DNA of 8,614 nt, taken from positions 1-8,614 of the forward strand of contig JAQICF010000166.1 of assembly GCA_027858795.1 (NCBI GenBank), given 5' to 3'. The position numbers were made by a program, and so were the translations under genes. Of this stretch, positions 6,041 through 8,614 are shown piece by piece. Source of the DNA: Candidatus Delongbacteria bacterium (GTDB lineage: Bacteria > Delongbacteria > UBA4055). The notes beneath the pieces were generated by a model. The model made no database searches. It worked only from the letters and a program-made list of their open reading frames with translations, and had not been told where the DNA came from. Numbering within the stretch: position 1 is the stretch's first letter; the number at the start of each line of letters is the position of its first letter.

Positions 6041-6833
6041 TTATTTTCTCTAGTTCCTTTTGTTTAATTGTTCCTTTGTGTAAAACTGATTCATATTCTT
6101 GTACTAAATATATGAAGATTTCTTCCATATAATATTTTCCGGTGATCTCTCTTAGTTCGTTCAAAGTACCTGTAGTAAGTAATTTGCCGTTATTGATAAC
6201 ACCTATTCTATCACATACTTTTTCAACTTCGCCCATGTTATGTGAAGAGAATATTACTGTTTTTCCCTGATTCTTAAGATCTACAATATGTTCGTGTATT
6301 TTCTGAGCGACAATGACATCAAGTCCACTGCTTGGCTCATCCAAAATAAGTACTGGTGGATCATGCACTATCGTTCTTGCTATAGAAGTTATCTGCTTCA
6401 TACCTGTAGATAATTTTTCGGACAAAGTGTCAGCATATTTTGTAATATTAAAATGCTTTATAAGTTCTTCAACTCTTTCTTTAGTATTTTCTTCAGGGTA
6501 TCCGTTTAAATTTGCAAAGTAAGTTATAATTTCTCTAGGTGACAATCTTGGATATAACGCAGTAGTAGCTGATAGAAATCCCATTGATTTACGTACATTC
6601 TGAGCATCCTGATCAGTATCAAATCCATTGATTGAAATTGTACCTTCATTTGGTTTCATTAAAGTTGCCATCATTCTCAAAGTAGTAGTCTTACCTGCAC
6701 CATTAGGTCCAAGTAGACCAAATATTTCTCCTGCATAGGCTGTAAAGCTAAGATCATTTACCGCTTTAACGGTGCCTCTCTGCTCATCGTAGAATTCTTT
6801 TGTAAGGTTCTTTATTACTATTTTTTCTTCCAT
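6033..6833 (-). CDS. ABC exporter ATP-binding protein, NatA-like
   Basis: A 266-residue cytoplasmic ABC ATPase that powers the neighbouring ABC-2 type permease. Walker A is GPNGAGKTT (42-50) and Walker B is VLILDE (161-166) with D-loop SSGLD. The signature is LSTGMKQ (141-147) and the switch histidine is H198 in [14 protein letters not shown]. The Q-loop region reads [18 protein letters not shown] (84-101), without the usual glutamine. That form, and LSTGMKQ in place of LSGGQ, are typical of the NatA sodium-extrusion subgroup. The last 30 residues are a charged extension. Its ATG lies 16 bases inside the end of the permease gene. The substrate cannot be deduced, and NatA-like pumps also include drug and peptide exporters. 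Confidence 0.93.
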   Translation of the reverse strand: MEEKIVIKNLTKEFYDEQRGTVKAVNDLSFTAYAGEIFGLLGPNGAGKTTTLRMMATLMKPNEGTISINGFDTDQDAQNVRKSMGFLSATTALYPRLSPREIITYFANLNGYPEENTKERVEELIKHFNITKYADTLSEKLSTGMKQITSIARTIVHDPPVLILDEPSSGLDVIVAQKIHEHIVDLKNQGKTVIFSSHNMGEVEKVCDRIGVINNGKLLTTGTLNELREITGKYYMEEIFIYLVQEYESVLHKGTIKQKELEKIND

Positions 6834-8041
6834 TTTGCGAACCTACCCTTAATTTGTTTTATCAAAGAAGTATTTGAATTACCCAGTATGATCTCTTCTT
6901 TCAGCATAAAAGGTAATAATAATTTGTATAGTAAGAACATCCAAACCATAGAAAATAAAACTGTCTCGCCAAAAAAGATCAACTGCACATCATTTACCAG
7001 TAATAATTTGATCATCATCGCTACATTCAGAACAGGAACCATAGATATTACTAAGCTGGGTTCAATTGCTGGTATAATTACAACATATGACATCATCATG
7101 AAAGCCATGAAGAATGGAGTGATAAGAATATTTCCTTCTTTTCTATTTTTAGCAAATCCCGCTGCAGCCACAAAGATCAATGACATCATATGTGACATTA
7201 TGGCTAACGAAAAGAATGTGATCAATATTATTTTAAAGTTAAATATCAAACTCCAGTCAAATTCAAGTGACTTACCTGCAAACTGCATCATTAGCGTGTT
7301 AATTATCTGAGTAATAACAAAAGTTAAGAATGAAAAATTCAATATGCCTGCAGTAAGTCCATAGATGTTCGTAGCAAGAAGTTTTGCCATTATTATTTTC
7401 TTTCGGGATAATGAAGTAGTCAAAGTTGTTTCAGTTGTTTTGTCTTCAGTGTGACCAGCTGTAAGTTCTACTGCTCCTGTGCCTATTCCAGCAATGATAG
7501 TTATGATCGACATTAACGGGATGATCATTGATAGAATTTTGGTCATTATTTCATATTCACCATCAATATTATGCTTAGTTACCCAGAAAGTATTGAAATA
7601 GTCTTTATTATATGCACTTGCATCTATTCTTCCACCTAATTGAAGATCATAGTAATCTGACAATTTAACTTCAAGTTTAGCGAAGAACTCTTTTTGTATT
7701 GAATTTGTGCTGTCTAAATGTAGTGTATAATATGGTAGAGAGTCCACTTCATCAACCATCAGATAGATTCCTTCTTTGTTGAAAACCTCATTTGATGTTT
7801 CTGTGATCTTGAAATTATGGATCGTTTCGATTGAATCTTTGATCGAGTAAAATTTCTCTGACCTAATATCTAATGATAAGTTTATTTCCTGATTATCAGT
7901 TAAACCTGATTTCACCATCAAAAACTGAGTTATCCCCCAATACAGCATAGGGTAAAGCAATACAGGAACTAATATAACCATCATAGTAGTGTATTTGTTC
8001 CTCAGCAGATCTTTTAGGTATATTTTTATTAAAGTTTTCAT
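6818..8041 (-). CDS. ABC-2 type permease, NatB-like
   Basis: A 407-residue membrane protein, first gene of the minus-strand operon and partner of the NatA-like ATPase. The topology is that of NatB/ABC-2 exporters. A first membrane helix (about 19-42) is followed by a large extracytoplasmic domain (about 43-165). Further helices lie at about 167-191, 219-247, 268-295, 303-325, 329-348 and 355-378, and the tail is strongly basic (398-407). The cytoplasmic loop after the second helix carries ELTAGHTEDKTTETTLTTSLSRKKIIMAKLLA-like sequence (192-223 region), the conserved coupling segment of this family. The start is set at 8041, where the family-like KTLIKIYLKDLLRNK begins. A further 28 in-frame residues reach 8125, but they are only low-complexity hydrophobic codons, lack a Shine-Dalgarno and would overlap the promoter. 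The site before 8041 (AGAAAAGA) is weak. Confidence 0.9.
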   Translation of the reverse strand: MKTLIKIYLKDLLRNKYTTMMVILVPVLLYPMLYWGITQFLMVKSGLTDNQEINLSLDIRSEKFYSIKDSIETIHNFKITETSNEVFNKEGIYLMVDEVDSLPYYTLHLDSTNSIQKEFFAKLEVKLSDYYDLQLGGRIDASAYNKDYFNTFWVTKHNIDGEYEIMTKILSMIIPLMSIITIIAGIGTGAVELTAGHTEDKTTETTLTTSLSRKKIIMAKLLATNIYGLTAGILNFSFLTFVITQIINTLMMQFAGKSLEFDWSLIFNFKIILITFFSLAIMSHMMSLIFVAAAGFAKNRKEGNILITPFFMAFMMMSYVVIIPAIEPSLVISMVPVLNVAMMIKLLLVNDVQLIFFGETVLFSMVWMFLLYKLLLPFMLKEEIILGNSNTSLIKQIKGRFAKWKKK

Positions 8042-8090
8042 AATCTTTTCTGTAAATATTAATAACTTATAAATATAAATAATCAAGTAT

Positions 8091-8118
8091 ATAATAACAA
8101 CAACAAAAAATATGACAA
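8091..8118 (-). promoter_or_regulatory. Putative promoter of the ABC exporter operon
   Basis: On the minus strand TTGTCA (8113-8118) is followed after 16 bases by TATTAT (8091-8096); each matches five of six consensus bases. Transcription would begin near 8084 and give a leader of about 43 bases before the permease ATG at 8041. The -35 overlaps the -35 of the divergent plus-strand promoter. Confidence 0.5.
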
Positions 8119-8140
8119 TCATCATTGTAATGATTACAAT
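8112..8140 (+). promoter_or_regulatory. Putative promoter of the 33-aa gene
   Basis: ATGACA (8112-8117), a 17-base spacer, and TACAAT (8135-8140), each with five of six consensus bases at ideal spacing. Transcription would start near 8147, leaving a leader of about 44 bases. The 17-bp palindrome covers the -10 and much of the spacer, a classic repressor position. Confidence 0.55.
8124..8140. promoter_or_regulatory. 17-bp palindrome resembling a Fur/PerR/Zur box
   Basis: ATTGTAAT-G-ATTACAAT is a perfect inverted repeat. Its central 15 bases, TTGTAATgATTACAA, have the 7-1-7 form of Fur-family boxes. They differ by one base per half from the PerR consensus TTATAATnATTATAA and by one from the Bacillus Zur consensus TCGTAATnATTACGA. 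It overlaps the plus-strand -10 and abuts the minus-strand -35. The regulator itself is not in the window. Confidence 0.6.
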
Positions 8141-8178
8141 TTAGACGTAGATTTCAATTAGAAACAAAACAGAAACCT

Positions 8179-8185
8179 AGGAGGT
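8179..8185 (+). promoter_or_regulatory. Perfect ribosome binding site of the 33-aa gene
   Basis: AGGAGGT at 8179-8185, five bases before the ATG at 8191. It is one of the strongest Shine-Dalgarno sequences in the window and the main evidence that this short frame is translated. Confidence 0.85.
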
Positions 8186-8190
8186 TCAAA

Positions 8191-8292
8191 ATGAAGACTT
8201 CATTCAATAAATACAGCAACTATACATCACATAACTTTATGGAACACTTTAAAAGCACTAACAAAAAGAAATCTGTAAAAATGAAGAAGTAA
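8191..8292 (+). CDS. Short 33-residue basic protein, unknown
   Basis: A 33-codon open frame that I do not recognise. The peptide begins MKTSFNKYSNYTSHNFM and ends in a Lys-rich tail (KKKSVKMKK). It has ten lysines but no arginine or cysteine, two histidines, and many Ser, Thr and Asn. It has no membrane segment or signal peptide. Evidence for a gene: AGGAGGT at ideal distance, a near-consensus promoter upstream, a Fur-family-like palindrome over that promoter, and a strong hairpin terminator after it. The transcript would be only about 230 bases. It could be a small nucleic-acid-binding or regulatory protein, or the coding part of a dual-function small RNA. It is not obviously a leader peptide, since no attenuator-like alternative pairing was found. 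Confidence 0.7.
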   Translation: MKTSFNKYSNYTSHNFMEHFKSTNKKKSVKMKK

Positions 8293-8298
8293 GTTGCG

Positions 8299-8333
8299 AT
8301 AACTCAAACATTGAAATCAATAGTTTAAGTTAT
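8299..8333 (+). other. Imperfect hairpin in the 3' region of the 33-aa transcript
   Basis: ATAACT (8299-8304) pairs with AGTTAT (8328-8333), AAAC with GTTT, and ATTG with CAAT around an AAAT loop. One C-A mismatch and one bulged A interrupt it, for 14 pairs in total. It begins six bases after the stop codon and precedes the terminator hairpin. Confidence 0.5.
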
Positions 8334-8346
8334 AGAGGTAGAAGAA

Positions 8347-8377
8347 AGAGAAGGTCACCAATTGGTGACCTTCTTTA
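8347..8377 (+). terminator. Terminator hairpin after the 33-aa gene
   Basis: A 13-pair stem (8347-8359 with 8364-8376), including AAGGTCACC and GGTGACCTT, with an AATT loop. The centre 8350-8373 is a perfect 24-bp palindrome. The T-tail is short and interrupted (TTCTTTA), so termination efficiency is uncertain. Confidence 0.75.
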
Positions 8378-8378
8378 G

Positions 8379-8406
8379 TTATGAGATATGAGTGATAAGT
8401 TATGAG
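8379..8406. repeat. Degenerate 7-bp tandem repeat, four units
   Basis: TTATGAG, ATATGAG, TGATAAG and TTATGAG follow one another without gaps at 8379-8406, and the first and last units are identical. It lies in non-coding DNA directly after the terminator. Confidence 0.65.
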
Positions 8407-8551
8407 TTGTTTTATCCAATCCACCTCTTTTCCACCATAAAACTCGTTAGCAACTTAATATTTACTTTGAATTTGAAGTGTAAGCTCGTATATTCTAAAT
8501 AATAACAAATTAATCAAATATATAATTTACAACCTTCAAGGAGGTAAAGAA
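8407..8551. other. Intergenic region upstream of the last gene
   Basis: About 145 bases without a convincing gene. It contains TATAAT at 8521-8526, which is a possible -10 for the gene at 8552, but no good -35 at the correct distance. Otherwise it is plain AT-rich sequence. Confidence 0.4.
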
Positions 8552-8614
8552 ATGTACAATAAATATTTTATGTTATTCTTAGCACTTATGGTATCAGGAA
8601 TGATTCTTATTTCC
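8552..8614 (+). CDS. Partial CDS: N-terminus of an exported or membrane protein
   Basis: The first 21 codons of a gene that runs off the right end. AAGGAGG (8538-8544) lies seven bases before the ATG. The start MYNKYF is followed by a hydrophobic stretch LFLALMVSGMILIS, which fits a signal peptide or first membrane helix. The product cannot be named from so few residues. Confidence 0.75.
   Translation, partial: MYNKYFMLFLALMVSGMILIS

Noticed and set aside
5865..6053. Plus-strand 62-codon frame antisense to the 60-aa gene
   Set aside because: The minus-strand frame fits the operon with coupled overlaps, while this one has no supporting context.
6313..6522. Plus-strand frame antisense to the ABC ATPase
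   Set aside because: It lies over Walker B and signature-motif codons of a clear gene; a shadow frame.
6888..7310. Plus-strand 140-codon frame antisense to the permease
   Set aside because: Its length is a by-product of AT-rich hydrophobic codons on the other strand; no motif or ribosome binding site.
8042..8125. 28-residue N-terminal extension of the NatB-like permease
   Set aside because: It is low-complexity hydrophobic sequence from AT-rich promoter DNA, without a Shine-Dalgarno, and would overlap the predicted -10 and -35.
8174..8186. Possible hairpin hiding the Shine-Dalgarno of the 33-aa gene (AACC with GGTT)
   Set aside because: Only four pairs around a five-base loop, too weak to claim a riboswitch or thermosensor.
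1..8614. tRNA, rRNA, CRISPR arrays, insertion sequences or phage genes
   Set aside because: No cloverleaf, rRNA segment, regularly spaced repeats, transposase or integrase was seen on either strand.

Overview
The window is AT-rich DNA from what looks like a Gram-negative bacterium. The evidence is a GT9 heptosyltransferase-type enzyme of lipopolysaccharide or outer-core assembly, an exported Spy/CpxP-like protein, and a DUF368 lipid-carrier transporter. Several genes carry strong Shine-Dalgarno sequences (AGGAGG), which argues against a typical Bacteroidota genome. A low-GC FCB-type or candidate-phylum lineage is possible, but this is inference and the taxon cannot be fixed from this sequence alone.

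Layout: (1) Positions 47-1670, plus strand: a cold-shock protein with its own terminator, then a GT9 glycosyltransferase and a small multi-pass membrane protein, closed by a bidirectional terminator. (2) 1686-2219, minus strand: a small exported LTxxQ (Spy/CpxP-like) protein. (3) 2220-2358: a divergent promoter region with a 15-bp palindrome in front of an argD-type aminotransferase (2359-3522, plus). The stop codon of that gene lies inside a 29-bp perfect palindrome. (4) 3579-8041, minus strand: a tightly packed six-gene operon, transcribed right to left. Its order is NatB-like permease, NatA-like ATPase, an unknown 60-aa protein, biotin-protein ligase, protein-L-isoaspartate methyltransferase and DUF368/PopT-like transporter. 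Four of the five junctions overlap and the fifth is a 14-nt gap. (5) 8042-8614: a regulatory region with divergent overlapping promoters and a 17-bp palindrome that matches the Fur/PerR/Zur 7-1-7 box architecture. It is followed on the plus strand by a 33-codon gene with a perfect ribosome binding site and two 3' hairpins, a degenerate 7-bp tandem repeat, and the first 21 codons of another exported or membrane protein.

Most of the window is ordinary housekeeping and envelope material: export, lipid-carrier recycling, LPS glycosylation, protein repair and biotinylation. The least explained and most interesting part is 8086-8377. There a short transcript encoding a basic 33-aa peptide, with a structured 3' end, appears to sit under a Fur-family-like operator that may also affect the divergent ABC-exporter operon. 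The other unexplained items are the 60-aa operon protein, the palindrome that supplies the argD stop codon, and the palindrome at the argD start.
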